A stretch of DNA of 64,000 nucleotides. It comes from Terriglobales bacterium. GTDB taxonomy: Bacteria; Acidobacteriota; Terriglobia; Terriglobales; Acidobacteriaceae. Under the pieces are notes generated by a model. That model was not told where the DNA came from. It ran no database searches and was given only the letters and a program-made list of their open reading frames with translations. The position numbers were made by a program, and so were the translations under genes. This document shows positions 51,710 to 61,268 of this stretch, piece after piece (the stretch's first letter is position 1; each line of letters starts with the position of its first letter). The stretch lies in NCBI GenBank assembly GCA_025980765.1, contig JAICXB010000005.1:34653-98652 (forward strand). The letters run 5' to 3'.

Positions 51710-53545
51710 GTGAATTCTGAATCAGATACGCGTAAAGAAATGGCTCCAGATAAGACAAACATCAACGTCAGCCTGGCCGAAAGTCCGATCCAGGACATTT
51801 TTGCAGACCGCAATCCCTCCCCCTCGGAGAAGAACTGGGCGGAGACTACGCTGGCGCCAGCGCTGGTGAAGGGGCCCGAGCGCCCCATCGGCTCCGCGTC
51901 CGGAGTCAACCTGGACCAGAATGGGAATGCGCGCTTCACCACCATTTCCGGCGTTCCCGTCCGGCGACTCTACACTCCCGCCGATCTCCCGCAGGATTGG
52001 AGCGAGGACAAGTATCTCGGCTATCCCGGACAGCCGCCCTATACGCGGGGAATCCACGCCTCGGGATATCGCGGCAAGCTGTGGACCATGCGCCAGTTTT
52101 CCGGCTTCGCCTCTCCGGAAGAGACCAACGAGCGCTACCAGTACCTGCTCACGCAAGGTGGCGGCGGACTTTCCGTCGCATTCGATTTGCCTACGCTGAT
52201 GGGCTTCGATTCGGATGCGCCGGAGAGTGAAGGCGAAGTCGGCAAGTGTGGCGTCGCCATCGATTCGCTCGAGGACATGGAGATTCTTTTCAGCGGCATC
52301 GACCTGGAAAAAACCACGGTGTCGATGACCATCAACTCGCCCGCTTCGGTGCTGTGGGCAATGTACCTGGTGGTCGCGGAGAAGCAAGGCGCAGACTGGA
52401 AGAAAGTTTCCGGCACCATTCAGAACGACATTCTGAAGGAATACATCGCGCAGAAGGAATACATCTATCCGCCGGCGCCTTCGATGCGGCTGGTGATCGA
52501 CACCTTCGAATTCGGGACGCACTTCACCCCGAAGTTCAACAGCATCTCTGTCAGCGGATATCACATTCGCGAAGCCGGGTCGACTGCGCTGCAGGAACTG
52601 GCATTCACGATTTATGACGGTGTCGAGTACGTCGAATGGGCGCGCCGGCGCGGGTTGAATGTGGACGAGTTCGGTCCGCGGCTGAGCTTCTTCTTCAATT
52701 CCCACAATGACTTCTTCGAGGAGATCGCAAAGTTCCGGGCCTCGCGCAAGATCTGGTATCGGCTGATGAAGGACCGCTTCGGCGCGAAGAACGCGCGCAC
52801 CTGGCTGATGCGCTTTCACACTCAAACTGCCGGCGTTTCGCTGACAGCACAGCAACCCCTGAACAACATCGCTCGCACTGCGATCCAGGCGTTGGCGGCG
52901 GTGCTCGGCGGCACGCAATCGCTGCACACCGACAGCTACGACGAAGCGCTTGCGTTGCCAACCGAAGATGCCGCGCGCATTGCACTGCGCACCCAGCAGG
53001 TGATCGCGTATGAATCCGGCGTGGCGGAGACCGTCGATCCATTGGCGGGATCGTATTTTGTCGAGCGCATGACACTCGATATGGAGAGCGGCGCTTTCGA
53101 TTACTTCGAAAAGTTCGATGCCATGGGTGGCATGGTCAAAGCCATCGAGCGCGGATATCCGCAGAAGGAGATTGCTGAGGCTGCATATCAATACCAGCGC
53201 GCGGTCGAAAACAAAGAGAAACTCATTGTTGGCGCGAATGAATTCACGATTGAAGAGAAGCTTCCTGAGATCCTCTACATCGATCACAATGAAGTGGCGC
53301 AGCATCAGACCCGCAAGTTGAACGCGCTAAAATCGCGCCGCTCCAACGATGAAGTCCATCGCCGGCTTGACGCCTTGAAGAAGGCTGCCGCGCAGGAGCC
53401 GGTAGTCAAGCAGGATGGCAAAATGTCCGATGCCAACACCATGCCGTACATCATCGATGCCGTTCGCGCTTATGCTACCGTAGGTGAAATTTGCAACGCG
53501 CTGCGCGATGTCTATGGCACGTATGAGGAAGTCAGCGTCACATAG
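51710..53545 (+). CDS. Methylmalonyl-CoA mutase family, large (catalytic) subunit
   Basis: About 611 residues from GTG 51710; ATG 51740 (601 residues) is an equally possible start. It has the TIM-barrel acyl-CoA mutase domain: [20 protein letters not shown] near 105-120, [37 protein letters not shown] and [14 protein letters not shown]. It ends soon after the barrel and lacks the cobalamin-binding domain, which must be on another gene (MCM small subunit) not in the window. It isomerises (R)-methylmalonyl-CoA and succinyl-CoA, or a related acyl-CoA. A long leader with a strong promoter precedes it. Confidence 0.9.
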   Translation: MNSESDTRKEMAPDKTNINVSLAESPIQDIFADRNPSPSEKNWAETTLAPALVKGPERPIGSASGVNLDQNGNARFTTISGVPVRRLYTPADLPQDWSEDKYLGYPGQPPYTRGIHASGYRGKLWTMRQFSGFASPEETNERYQYLLTQGGGGLSVAFDLPTLMGFDSDAPESEGEVGKCGVAIDSLEDMEILFSGIDLEKTTVSMTINSPASVLWAMYLVVAEKQGADWKKVSGTIQNDILKEYIAQKEYIYPPAPSMRLVIDTFEFGTHFTPKFNSISVSGYHIREAGSTALQELAFTIYDGVEYVEWARRRGLNVDEFGPRLSFFFNSHNDFFEEIAKFRASRKIWYRLMKDRFGAKNARTWLMRFHTQTAGVSLTAQQPLNNIARTAIQALAAVLGGTQSLHTDSYDEALALPTEDAARIALRTQQVIAYESGVAETVDPLAGSYFVERMTLDMESGAFDYFEKFDAMGGMVKAIERGYPQKEIAEAAYQYQRAVENKEKLIVGANEFTIEEKLPEILYIDHNEVAQHQTRKLNALKSRRSNDEVHRRLDALKKAAAQEPVVKQDGKMSDANTMPYIIDAVRAYATVGEICNALRDVYGTYEEVSVT

Positions 53546-53726
53546 CTGGCTATCGGTCCTTTCTACCAGCAAGAGAAGCTCGGGTGGATTACGCGGACGC
53601 GCGCGAATTGGACGGATGCTATATTTCAAGCTTGCGTGGGGAGCTAGTAATTAACCGACGCAACACCCTCTCGATCACACCATGAACCGTCATTCCGAAG
53701 CGCTGGATCCTGCAACTACCTAAAGT

Positions 53727-56201
53727 ATGCCGAGCTGGGAATCCCTCAAGCACGATCTCATTTTTGCCTTTCGCATGCTGCGGAAGTCGCCCGGCTTCAG
53801 CATCGGAGCAGTGTTAACGTTGGCGCTGGGTATCGGCGCGAACACGGCCATGTTCAGCATTGTGAACGCCTGGTTGCTGCGTCCGCTTCCGCTCGCAGCT
53901 CCCCAGCAACTGATAACGGTGTGGCGGAGTTCGCAACAAAATCCGGGACAGCCTGCCTATTTCGACTACTACCGCGATTATCTGGTGTGGTCGGCACAGA
54001 ATGGCAGCTTCGAGCAACTGGCTGCAACATTCGAACAACGGTACGCGCTGACTGGCGCCGGGGAGGCGCAGCAACTACACGGAGCGGTTGCAAGCTCGAA
54101 CTTTTTCGCGACCCTCGGAGTTCAACCCGGAATGGGGCGGCTTTTCCAGCCAAACGACGCCTCCGGGGAACCGGCCTGCGTGATCAGTCACGCGTTGTGG
54201 GCAAAGCAGTTTCAGTCATCGCCCGCCATCATTAGACAAAGCATCGCGCTGAATGGCCGGTTGTACCGAGTACTCGGAGTATTGCCTTCTGTTTTCTCAT
54301 TTCGCGTGCTTGACCGGCCATTTGAGACCGATGTGTGGACGGTGATTAATGCCGCCGATCCAAACTACAATTCGCAGTCGACCGCCGCCGTGGCCGTCAT
54401 CGGCAGGCTGAAGCGGGGCGTCACAATCGCGCAGGCCACAACCGATCTTTCCAATCTTCAACGCGAACTCGACCGACGGTTTTCTGACGAGCCCCAGCAT
54501 TCCGGCGTACTGGTTGTGAATTTGCAGCAGGACAACACCCGCCAGTTCCGCAGTTCACTGCTCATCGTTTTTGCGGCAGTCATTGTGTTGCTGGTGATTG
54601 CCTGCGTCAATACCGGAAGTCTCATTCTGGGACGCAACGCAGAGCGGTCACGGGAGTTCGCCATTCGCGTGGCGCTAGGTTCTCGTACGGGACGATTGCT
54701 GCAGCAGCTCACTGCCGAGACTCTGGTGTTGTTTTTGCTTGGGGGAATCGCTGGGCTGGCCATTGCCTTTGTCCTAGTGCGAATCTTTGTTGTGTGGAGT
54801 CCGTTCGGCGTTTTGCCGCCTCAGGGGATTTCGCTGGATCGGACGGTACTCGGCGCCACCGCTGCGGCGGTGTGCGTCACTGCCATTTTGTTCGGTTCCA
54901 TTCCGGCATGGCGTGCACTGAAAGTGCGCGAGCAAGACGCGTTGCGTTCGGCTGGCGCCAACTCGACCGCTGCAGTGCCTCAGCTTCGCGCGCGTTTCCT
55001 GTTGGTCGCAGCCGAAGTGGCGCTTTCCGTGGTGTTGCTGGTGGGGGCTGGATTGCTGATATCCACCTTCATCAAAATCGGCTCGGAGCCGCTCGGATTT
55101 CAGTTGCGGGACACTTTTGTTGCCGATGTCGCGCTTCCCTACTCGAGCTATAAAAGCGGGCCCGAGCAATTTCGCTTCGTGCGCGAGCTTCTCCAGCGAC
55201 TGCAGTCGACGCCAGCAATTGACGCCGCCGGAATCGCTACCACTTGGCCATTCAACGTGAACGGACTTACGCCCGTTGAGACTGCGAACAGTCGGGGCCA
55301 AGCCCTGGATGCATTGCCGCATGTCGCGCAATTCGAGGTTAGCGACGGATACTTTGGCGCGCTTGGCATTCCTCTGATGCGGGGCAGAACCTTCAACGAG
55401 CACGACAACTCCGATGCCGAGCCGGTCGCCATCATCAGCGACGAGATGGCCCGCTTGTACTTCGCCGGGCAGGATGCAATTGGCCAGCGAATCAGGATCC
55501 GTCATTTGGATGAAAGCGATGGAGGCTCTCGTTGGATGACGATTGTGGGAATCGTAGCCACCACGCGATCCCTGCGCTATAACCAGATCCAATGGGACCG
55601 TTATCCGGCGATTTACACCTGCTTCTTCCAGCGTCGAGACACATCTACGGTCCACAATTTCAGTTCGCAGAACATCTACATGTTTCTGCAGGCGCCGCAT
55701 GGAATCAGTACCGCGCTGGTGGCCAATGCCGTACATTCCATTGACGCGAACTTGCCCGTCGGCAGTCTGCGCTCGACCAGCGAAATCGTGAGCAGCCTGC
55801 GCGCACAGCCGCGCGTGCGGGCCGATTTGTTAGGCGGCTTCGGGCTGTTGACGTTGGCCCTAGCTGCAATTGGTGTAGGTGGAGTTATGGGACAGATGGT
55901 GGCCCAGCGAAGACGGGACATCGGCATTCGCATGGCCCTGGGAGCCGCCAAAGCCGATGTCCTCGGTCTGATCTTGCGGCGCGCCCTGCTCCTCATCTGT
56001 TTCGGCATCGCCGCCGGAGTCGCCGGCGCAATTGCAGTTGCCCAGTTGCTGCGCGGCTTCCTCTATGGAGTCTCAGTGCTGGACCCGTCGGTTTTCGGTG
56101 CGGTGATTCTGGTTCTCACTCTGGTCGCCCTAGCAGCCGCTTACGTTCCAGCCCGCCGGGCAGCGAAGGTGGATCCCATCGTGACACTGCGTTCTGAATG
56201 A
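53727..56201 (+). CDS. ADOP-type MacB/FtsX permease (orphan), second copy
   Basis: 824 residues with the same duplicated MacB_PCD-FtsX layout as the gene at 5562. N-terminal leader SLKHDLIFAFRMLRKSPGFS, first helix GAVLTLALGIGANTAMFSIV, mid-protein FtsX helices (about 270-400), second core, and C-terminal helices ending PARRAAKVDPIVTLRSE. No ATPase neighbour. Orphan ADOP permeases are scattered through acidobacterial genomes; their substrates are unknown. Sequence divergence from the first copy looks large, so this is not a recent duplicate. Confidence 0.9.
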   Translation: MPSWESLKHDLIFAFRMLRKSPGFSIGAVLTLALGIGANTAMFSIVNAWLLRPLPLAAPQQLITVWRSSQQNPGQPAYFDYYRDYLVWSAQNGSFEQLAATFEQRYALTGAGEAQQLHGAVASSNFFATLGVQPGMGRLFQPNDASGEPACVISHALWAKQFQSSPAIIRQSIALNGRLYRVLGVLPSVFSFRVLDRPFETDVWTVINAADPNYNSQSTAAVAVIGRLKRGVTIAQATTDLSNLQRELDRRFSDEPQHSGVLVVNLQQDNTRQFRSSLLIVFAAVIVLLVIACVNTGSLILGRNAERSREFAIRVALGSRTGRLLQQLTAETLVLFLLGGIAGLAIAFVLVRIFVVWSPFGVLPPQGISLDRTVLGATAAAVCVTAILFGSIPAWRALKVREQDALRSAGANSTAAVPQLRARFLLVAAEVALSVVLLVGAGLLISTFIKIGSEPLGFQLRDTFVADVALPYSSYKSGPEQFRFVRELLQRLQSTPAIDAAGIATTWPFNVNGLTPVETANSRGQALDALPHVAQFEVSDGYFGALGIPLMRGRTFNEHDNSDAEPVAIISDEMARLYFAGQDAIGQRIRIRHLDESDGGSRWMTIVGIVATTRSLRYNQIQWDRYPAIYTCFFQRRDTSTVHNFSSQNIYMFLQAPHGISTALVANAVHSIDANLPVGSLRSTSEIVSSLRAQPRVRADLLGGFGLLTLALAAIGVGGVMGQMVAQRRRDIGIRMALGAAKADVLGLILRRALLLICFGIAAGVAGAIAVAQLLRGFLYGVSVLDPSVFGAVILVLTLVALAAAYVPARRAAKVDPIVTLRSE

Positions 56202-56242
56202 AGTGTGCAGATTTCTGCCGAGCTCCGGAGTCATCGCCCACC

Positions 56243-58321
56243 TTATGTCCGCAAACTTCCGCCCAGAGCTTCTATCGCGGCAATTACTTTTTGCGACCAG
56301 GCGGCGACTTCCTCGTCGCGCAGCGTTCGTTCGATTGACTGGAAGGTCAAATGTAAGAGCATCGAGTACTTGCCTTCCGGAACAGTGCCGCCCCGGAATA
56401 GCTCGCGGGCCTGAACCTGGCGCAACTCGGGAATGTGCAACGCTTCGAGCAAGCGTTGCAGCATTTCATATTTCACCGTGCTGTCGAGCAGCAGAGAGAA
56501 GTCGCGCTCGACCTGCGGGAATCGCGAGAGCTTTTCATAGCGTGACTCGCGCAGCGGAAGAGCGAAGAGATGCTCGATATCAAATTCGGCCAGCCACACA
56601 TCCTGCTTGAATTTTCTTGTGGCGGCGATCTCCGGATGCAATTGGCCGAGCTGCCCCACGACTTTTTTCCCAAGCACGATCTTCGCGGAGCGCCCCGGAT
56701 GGTAGTAGTCCGCCCCAGGCGCATCGAAGCGCACCGATTCAGCGGCAAAGATCGACAGCAAGTCTTCGGCATCGCCTTTGATATCGAAGAAGTCGAGTGC
56801 GCGCGACTTCGCTTCCATACTATTCTCGGTGGCAGCGCCGGTACCTGCGAAGCACAGGCTCCCGCGCTCCCCGACGCGGTTGCGAATCGCTGAGAAGATA
56901 TGGCCCATCTCAAACAGTCGCAGGTCTTTGGCGTCGCGGTTGAAATTCCAGGCGAGCATTTGTAGCATGCCGGGAACGAGGGTGGTCCGCAACACCGGCG
57001 CTTCTTCGCTGAGCGGGTTCTCCAGCGCAACGGCCGGTTCCCCGGCAAAACGTTGGGCATCCGCCGCGGAAATGAATGTCGTCGAGACCGCCTCGTCATA
57101 ACCAAGCGCCAGCAGACGCGCGCGCAGGCTCGATTCTGCGCGAGCGTGCGGCAGTTCCACCACTCCGCCGGCAAATGCGGGCAGCGTATTGGCGAAGTTG
57201 TTGAAGCCGTACACCCGCGCGATCTCTTCAATCACGTCGATCTCGCGTTCGACGTCCAATCGCCAGGTGGGGACTTCAACGCTGTACGAATCCGGCGTCT
57301 CGACCACCGCGATCGGAGTCGACGCCGAAAGCGCAACCGCAGTGGCACGTTGCGCGGTGGGTTCGAAGCCCAGCCGGCGGAGAATGCGGACGATATCCGT
57401 TTCGGGAATTTCCTGGCCAAGAATTCTCTTCAGTTCCGCGCGATCAAGATGGACTGCCTCGCGCCGCAGATCGCGGGCGATAGCATCGTGATGGGCGCCG
57501 AGTTTGCCGCCGGCGATCTCGAGTACGAGTTCGGCAACCCGGTCGCAAGCCAGGCTGGTCCCGCCCCAGTCGGCTCCGCGTTCAAAACGGTGCGAAGCAT
57601 CGGTATGCATTCCCAATCGACGCGAAGTTCTTCGCACCGCAGCGGGATCGAACCATGCCGACTCGATGAGTACGTTACGAGTTTTAGCAGTGATCATGGT
57701 GTCGAACCCGCCCATGATTCCCGCCAGTGCAACCGGCTTTACGGCATCGGCGATGATCAGGTCCTCGGGGTCCAGTTCGCGCATGATGCCGTCGAGCGTT
57801 TTGAGGGTTTCGCCTTTGCGAGCACGGCGCACGACAATCTTGCCCCCCTCGAGCAGATCGAGATCGAAGGCGTGCGTAGGATGTCCGAGTTCCATGAGGA
57901 CGTAGTTGGTGGCATCTGCAATATTGTTGACGCCGTGATGCTCCTCTATGAGCAGCCGCTGGGCGATATGCGGCGGAGACTTTCTGATGCGTACGTCGCA
58001 GACCGCGCGAGCGGTGTAACGAGCGCACAGATCAGCATCGAGAATTTCTATGGGAAACGACGCTTCGCGAATAAATGCCGGCAGCTTCGGCTTGATTGGG
58101 ATCAGGTTTATGTCGTACACAGCCGAGCATTCTCGAGCGATCCCATAATGGTTCATGGCGTCAACGCGGTTGGTGGTGATGTCCATCTCGAAGATGGTCG
58201 CGTCCCCTTCGCCGACTATGCTTTCAACCGCGATGCCGACATGCGTGAGGTCCTGGGCGAGACGAAAGTTATCGACCTCGAGATCGACGAATTCGCGGAG
58301 CCAATTGGGAGAAATGTTCAT
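56243..58321 (-). CDS. pheT: Phenylalanyl-tRNA synthetase beta subunit, lacking the OB domain
   Basis: 692 residues, about 100 shorter than E. coli PheT. The N-terminus (MNISPNWLREFVDLE) passes directly through LTHVGIAVESIVGEGDATIFEMDITTNRVD, so the EMAPII-like tRNA-binding OB fold usually found at about 40-150 is missing. B3/B4 editing region (TNYVLMELGHPTHAFD; MHTDASHRFERGAD), B5 (EEIARVYGFNNFANTLPAF) and a C-terminal ferredoxin-like anticodon-binding domain (FPQVERDFSLLLDSTVKYEM) are present. It pairs with PheS to charge tRNA-Phe. Last gene of the infC operon; a short word-repeat separates it from pheS. Confidence 0.93.
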   Translation of the reverse strand: MNISPNWLREFVDLEVDNFRLAQDLTHVGIAVESIVGEGDATIFEMDITTNRVDAMNHYGIARECSAVYDINLIPIKPKLPAFIREASFPIEILDADLCARYTARAVCDVRIRKSPPHIAQRLLIEEHHGVNNIADATNYVLMELGHPTHAFDLDLLEGGKIVVRRARKGETLKTLDGIMRELDPEDLIIADAVKPVALAGIMGGFDTMITAKTRNVLIESAWFDPAAVRRTSRRLGMHTDASHRFERGADWGGTSLACDRVAELVLEIAGGKLGAHHDAIARDLRREAVHLDRAELKRILGQEIPETDIVRILRRLGFEPTAQRATAVALSASTPIAVVETPDSYSVEVPTWRLDVEREIDVIEEIARVYGFNNFANTLPAFAGGVVELPHARAESSLRARLLALGYDEAVSTTFISAADAQRFAGEPAVALENPLSEEAPVLRTTLVPGMLQMLAWNFNRDAKDLRLFEMGHIFSAIRNRVGERGSLCFAGTGAATENSMEAKSRALDFFDIKGDAEDLLSIFAAESVRFDAPGADYYHPGRSAKIVLGKKVVGQLGQLHPEIAATRKFKQDVWLAEFDIEHLFALPLRESRYEKLSRFPQVERDFSLLLDSTVKYEMLQRLLEALHIPELRQVQARELFRGGTVPEGKYSMLLHLTFQSIERTLRDEEVAAWSQKVIAAIEALGGSLRT

Positions 58322-58400
58322 TGCGGCTATCGGCTACCGGCAACCGGCTACCGGCTAGCGGCTGCTTTTCTTAGCCGGAAGCCGGAAGCTGGTGGCCGGA
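58322..58400. repeat. CGGCTACCGG-word repeat between pheS and pheT
   Basis: Five CGGCTA(C/T)CGG-like words in a row (58324-58362) face two GCCGGAAGCCGGAAGC words (about 58370-58397). They could pair into a hairpin. The 84-nt spacer between the two subunit genes consists almost wholly of these words. Possible effect on pheT translation; not tested. Confidence 0.6.
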
Positions 58401-58405
58401 AGCTG

Positions 58406-59557
58406 CTATGCGAACTGCTGCAAAAATCTTATGTCGCCTTCGAAAAAATGCTGGATGTCGTCGATTCCGTACTTCAGCATGGTGATGCGCTCGACACCCA
58501 TTCCAAAGGCGAAACCACTGTACTTTTTTGAATCGTAATTTACGAAACCGAAGACGTTCGGATCGACCATGCCGCAGCCCAGCAGTTCGATCCAACCGCT
58601 GGCCTTGCACAGCGAGCAGCGCGCGCCTTCAATGCGTCCTCGACCGCCGCATTTGAAGCAAGAAATCTGCACATCGGCGCTCGGTTCCGTAAATGGGAAA
58701 AACGACGGATAAAAACGCGTCTTCACGCTCGCTCCGAACAGCGCCTTCATCGCGTGGTCGAGTGTGCCCTTGAGGTCACAGAAGGTGATGTTCGTATCCA
58801 CTGCCAGGCCTTCTACCTGGTGAAAGATTGGCGAGTGAGTGGCATCGGCAGTCTCGGCGCGGTGCACTTTTCCCGGCACGATCACACGCAGAGGCGGCGG
58901 CTGTTTCTCCATGGCGCGAATCTGAACCGGAGAAGTATGGGTGCGCAGCACCAGCCTCTCTCGCAGTGGCTTGGATTGCTGGCCGGCAATGAACAGAGTG
59001 TCCTGAGTATCACGCGCTGGATGATTGGGCGGAAAGTTCAGCGACTCGAAATTGTAGTAGTCGGTCTCGACTTCAGGACCTTCGGCGATGGAATATCCCA
59101 TGGCCTTGAAGACGCCCACAATCTCGTTCATCGTGCGAATAAGAGGATGTTCTGCCCCAAGTTTGCGCCGCGTGCCAGGAAGGGTAACATCCACGCGCTC
59201 ATGATCGATGCGTGAAGCCGAAGCTGACGAGGTGATGCGCGAGAGTGCTGCTTCGATTTCTTGTTCGACGATTCGCTTCAGTTCATTCACGCGCTGGCCA
59301 ACATCGCGCTTCGACGGACCGGGGGCGGCCTTGAGCCAGAAATCGTTCAGTTGCGTGAGAATGCCGCTCTTGCGTGCCATCCAGCGGTCGCGCAGGACTT
59401 TCCATTCGCTGTCGTTGGAGACCTGTCGTGACTCGCTTTCCACCGCCGACTTCAGCTCAAGCGCTGCATTGTCGAGTGCAGCGGGGGAGAAGTCGGCGAG
59501 TTGGGGCAGGGTATACACGTTGTTTGGCTCTGTTCCGCGTGGAGCTGAATTCCGCAA
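58406..59557 (-). CDS. pheS: Phenylalanyl-tRNA synthetase alpha subunit
   Basis: 383 residues, class II synthetase catalytic subunit. The N-terminal coiled coil (about 20-110) precedes motif regions: GAEHPLIRTMNEIVGVFKAM, the LRTHTSPVQIRAM motif 2 part, FHQVEGLAVD and the final GFAFGMGVERITMLKYGIDD motif 3. A metal-knuckle-like insertion CFKCGGRGRIEGARCSLCK is seen in many bacterial PheS. The N-terminus has about 14 extra residues before the usual LPQLADF-like start. It forms an alpha2beta2 enzyme with PheT. Confidence 0.95.
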   Translation of the reverse strand: MRNSAPRGTEPNNVYTLPQLADFSPAALDNAALELKSAVESESRQVSNDSEWKVLRDRWMARKSGILTQLNDFWLKAAPGPSKRDVGQRVNELKRIVEQEIEAALSRITSSASASRIDHERVDVTLPGTRRKLGAEHPLIRTMNEIVGVFKAMGYSIAEGPEVETDYYNFESLNFPPNHPARDTQDTLFIAGQQSKPLRERLVLRTHTSPVQIRAMEKQPPPLRVIVPGKVHRAETADATHSPIFHQVEGLAVDTNITFCDLKGTLDHAMKALFGASVKTRFYPSFFPFTEPSADVQISCFKCGGRGRIEGARCSLCKASGWIELLGCGMVDPNVFGFVNYDSKKYSGFAFGMGVERITMLKYGIDDIQHFFEGDIRFLQQFA

Positions 59558-59641
59558 CGCGGAAATCAGCGTAAAGAGGAACCCCTAGAGGCGCCATCCG
59601 GCAGAGTATGGATTCCTCACTTCACGTCGGAATGGAAAGCT

Positions 59642-60001
59642 TCAAGATCCCAACGCTGACTTGGCCTGCGCAGCCAGCGTCGCAAAGGCGGGCGCGTCAT
59701 GCGCGGCGATTTCAGCCAGCACTTTGCGGTCGAGTTCGACTCCGGACTTCCTCAGCCCGTTGATGAACTGGCTGTAGCTAATGCCGTTCATTTTGGCGGC
59801 CGCATTGATGCGCACGATCCAAATCGAGCGATACTGGCGCTTCTTCTGCTTGCGCCCGGAGTAAGCGAACTTCAGTCCGCGCTCGACGCTCTCTTTTGCT
59901 GACCGGTACAGCTTGGATTTTGTGAGGAAATATCCACTCGCGCGCTCAAGTATCTTTTTCCGTTTGGCGCGCCGCTTGGTTCCGCGTTTTACGCGAGGCA
60001 T
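59642..60001 (-). CDS. rplT: 50S ribosomal protein L20
   Basis: 119 residues. [19 protein letters not shown] basic N-terminal arm, [20 protein letters not shown] and [19 protein letters not shown] are all L20 hallmarks. It binds 23S rRNA early in 50S assembly and, in several bacteria, represses its own operon by binding the rpmI leader. It lies 172 nt after rpmI and 84 nt before pheS. The operon order infC-rpmI-rplT-pheS-pheT is conserved widely. Confidence 0.98.
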   Translation of the reverse strand: MPRVKRGTKRRAKRKKILERASGYFLTKSKLYRSAKESVERGLKFAYSGRKQKKRQYRSIWIVRINAAAKMNGISYSQFINGLRKSGVELDRKVLAEIAAHDAPAFATLAAQAKSALGS

Positions 60002-60173
60002 AGCTGATTCTCCTTTTTGTGACCCGCCCGCTACCGCAGGCGGTACTTTTCGCCGCCTTTCGACGGCTTCGCGGCTGGAGGTAGGATTTGTACCTCTTCA
60101 CACGCTTGGTTGGCCCCGGACAAGCTTGGCGCTCATCTGAGATCGAAAATGATCAACGGGGTTGCGCAATTCC

Positions 60174-60368
60174 CTAATAGGGAATCATGCGCTTGACTTT
60201 GGCTTCATCGGCCTTGTCCACCATAGTGTCCAGGTCGAGACGCCGCTTGCTCTTCTTCGACTTCGAGGTGAGGATGTGGCGCATAAACGCGTGTCCGCGC
60301 TTCACGCGGCCACTGGCCGTCTTCTTGAAGCGCTTTGCAGCGCCTTTATGGGTCTTCAGTTTTGGCAT
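60174..60368 (-). CDS. rpmI: 50S ribosomal protein L35
   Basis: 64 residues. [20 protein letters not shown] and [20 protein letters not shown] match L35 fully. Located between infC and rplT as usual. The 177 nt upstream (60369-60545) hold GGTGATTTCG word repeats and could carry the L20 control site, though I cannot show its structure. Confidence 0.97.
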   Translation of the reverse strand: MPKLKTHKGAAKRFKKTASGRVKRGHAFMRHILTSKSKKSKRRLDLDTMVDKADEAKVKRMIPY

Positions 60369-60376
60369 GAGTATTG

Positions 60377-60540
60377 ATTTCGTGATCTGGTGATTTCGCG
60401 ATTTCGTGATTTAAAAACAAAATCGCGGAACGACAATTATCGCTCACTCAAGTATAAGCGATGAAGTGGAGTTCCGGCCACAGTCCGGCGGTGTTTGCAA
60501 GCGCCGAGACAAACAATCACCCGATTGCGAAATCTCCTGA
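60377..60540. repeat. GTGATTTCG-word repeat in the infC-rpmI spacer
   Basis: GATTTCGTGATCTGGTGATT then TCGCGATTTCGTGATTT (60377-60412), with complementary AATCACCCGATTGCGAAATC at 60513-60532. Similar words appear near 37946-38008 and 61236-61267. It may form a long-range hairpin inside the ribosomal-protein operon. Confidence 0.6.
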
Positions 60541-60545
60541 TGGAC

Positions 60546-61133
60546 TCACGCTTGCTGTGCGGCCGGCGGAGGATTGCCCTGCTGTGGTCTGGGTGGCGCA
60601 GGCTGCTTCTTGGTTTCCACCTTCTTTGGCGGAGCCAGGATTGCATGCAGGGTGTTGCCTTCCATCCGCGGACGGAACTCCACGACAGCTTTATCTCCCA
60701 CCTCGCGCAGCAGGCGTTCCAGCACCTGGCGTCCGAGATTGGTATGCGTCATTTCGCGTCCCCGGAAAAAGATTGTCGCCTTGACCTTGTCGCCCTGTTC
60801 CAGGAAGCGCAGCACGTGGTTTTTCTTGAACTCGTAGTCGTGCTCGTCCACGTTGATGCGGAACTTAACTTCCTTGATGGTGATGACCTTCTGGTTCTTC
60901 TTGGCAGCGCGCTCCTGCTTCTCTTTCTCGTAAAGGAACTTGCCATAATCCTGAATGCGGCAGACAGGCGGGTTCGCGGTGGGAGAAATCTCCACCAAAT
61001 CAAGGCCTTTTTCTCTGGCTAGCTTGAGTGCTTCGTAGGGTGGCATGATGCCAACCTGGGAACCGTCGTCTCCGATTACTCGGATTTCGCGGGCGCGAAT
61101 GCGGTCATTGATGCGGATAAAACGCTTATCGAT
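60546..61133 (-). CDS. infC: Translation initiation factor IF-3 with AUC start
   Basis: 195 residues. The first ATG in frame (61046) would lack the conserved N-terminus. Reading upstream in frame gives RFIRINDRIRAREIRVIGDD, the normal IF-3 start, back to an ATC at 61133-61131 preceded by GGAGG with 5-nt spacing; no ATG, GTG or TTG occurs before the in-frame stop. IF-3 genes typically use AUU/AUC/AUA so that IF-3 itself limits their translation. N-domain, linker (YEKEKQERAAKKNQ) and C-domain (KATIFFRGREMTHTNLG) are complete; the last 20 residues are Pro/Gln rich. First gene of the ribosomal/PheRS operon. Confidence 0.92.
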   Translation of the reverse strand: MDKRFIRINDRIRAREIRVIGDDGSQVGIMPPYEALKLAREKGLDLVEISPTANPPVCRIQDYGKFLYEKEKQERAAKKNQKVITIKEVKFRINVDEHDYEFKKNHVLRFLEQGDKVKATIFFRGREMTHTNLGRQVLERLLREVGDKAVVEFRPRMEGNTLHAILAPPKKVETKKQPAPPRPQQGNPPPAAQQA

Positions 61134-61268
61134 AGATTCCTCCGGGGAAAACGAGGGGTTGGCCCTCAGGGTGACTCAGCCGCGAGTATAGCACGAGTTC
61201 AGCGAGCGATTTCGTGCTCGGCGGGCTTGCCCATTCGTGTTTTCGTGATCGGATGACCGGGTGATTTC

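Noticed and set aside
51722..53305. 527-codon open frame on the minus strand across the mutase gene
   Set aside because: It is antisense to a well-supported mutase; its translation is rich in Arg/His/Gln and matches no family. It is a GC-codon shadow.
57053..58531. 492-codon plus-strand frame across pheT/pheS
   Set aside because: Shadow of pheT; low-complexity, no domain, and it crosses the pheS-pheT spacer.
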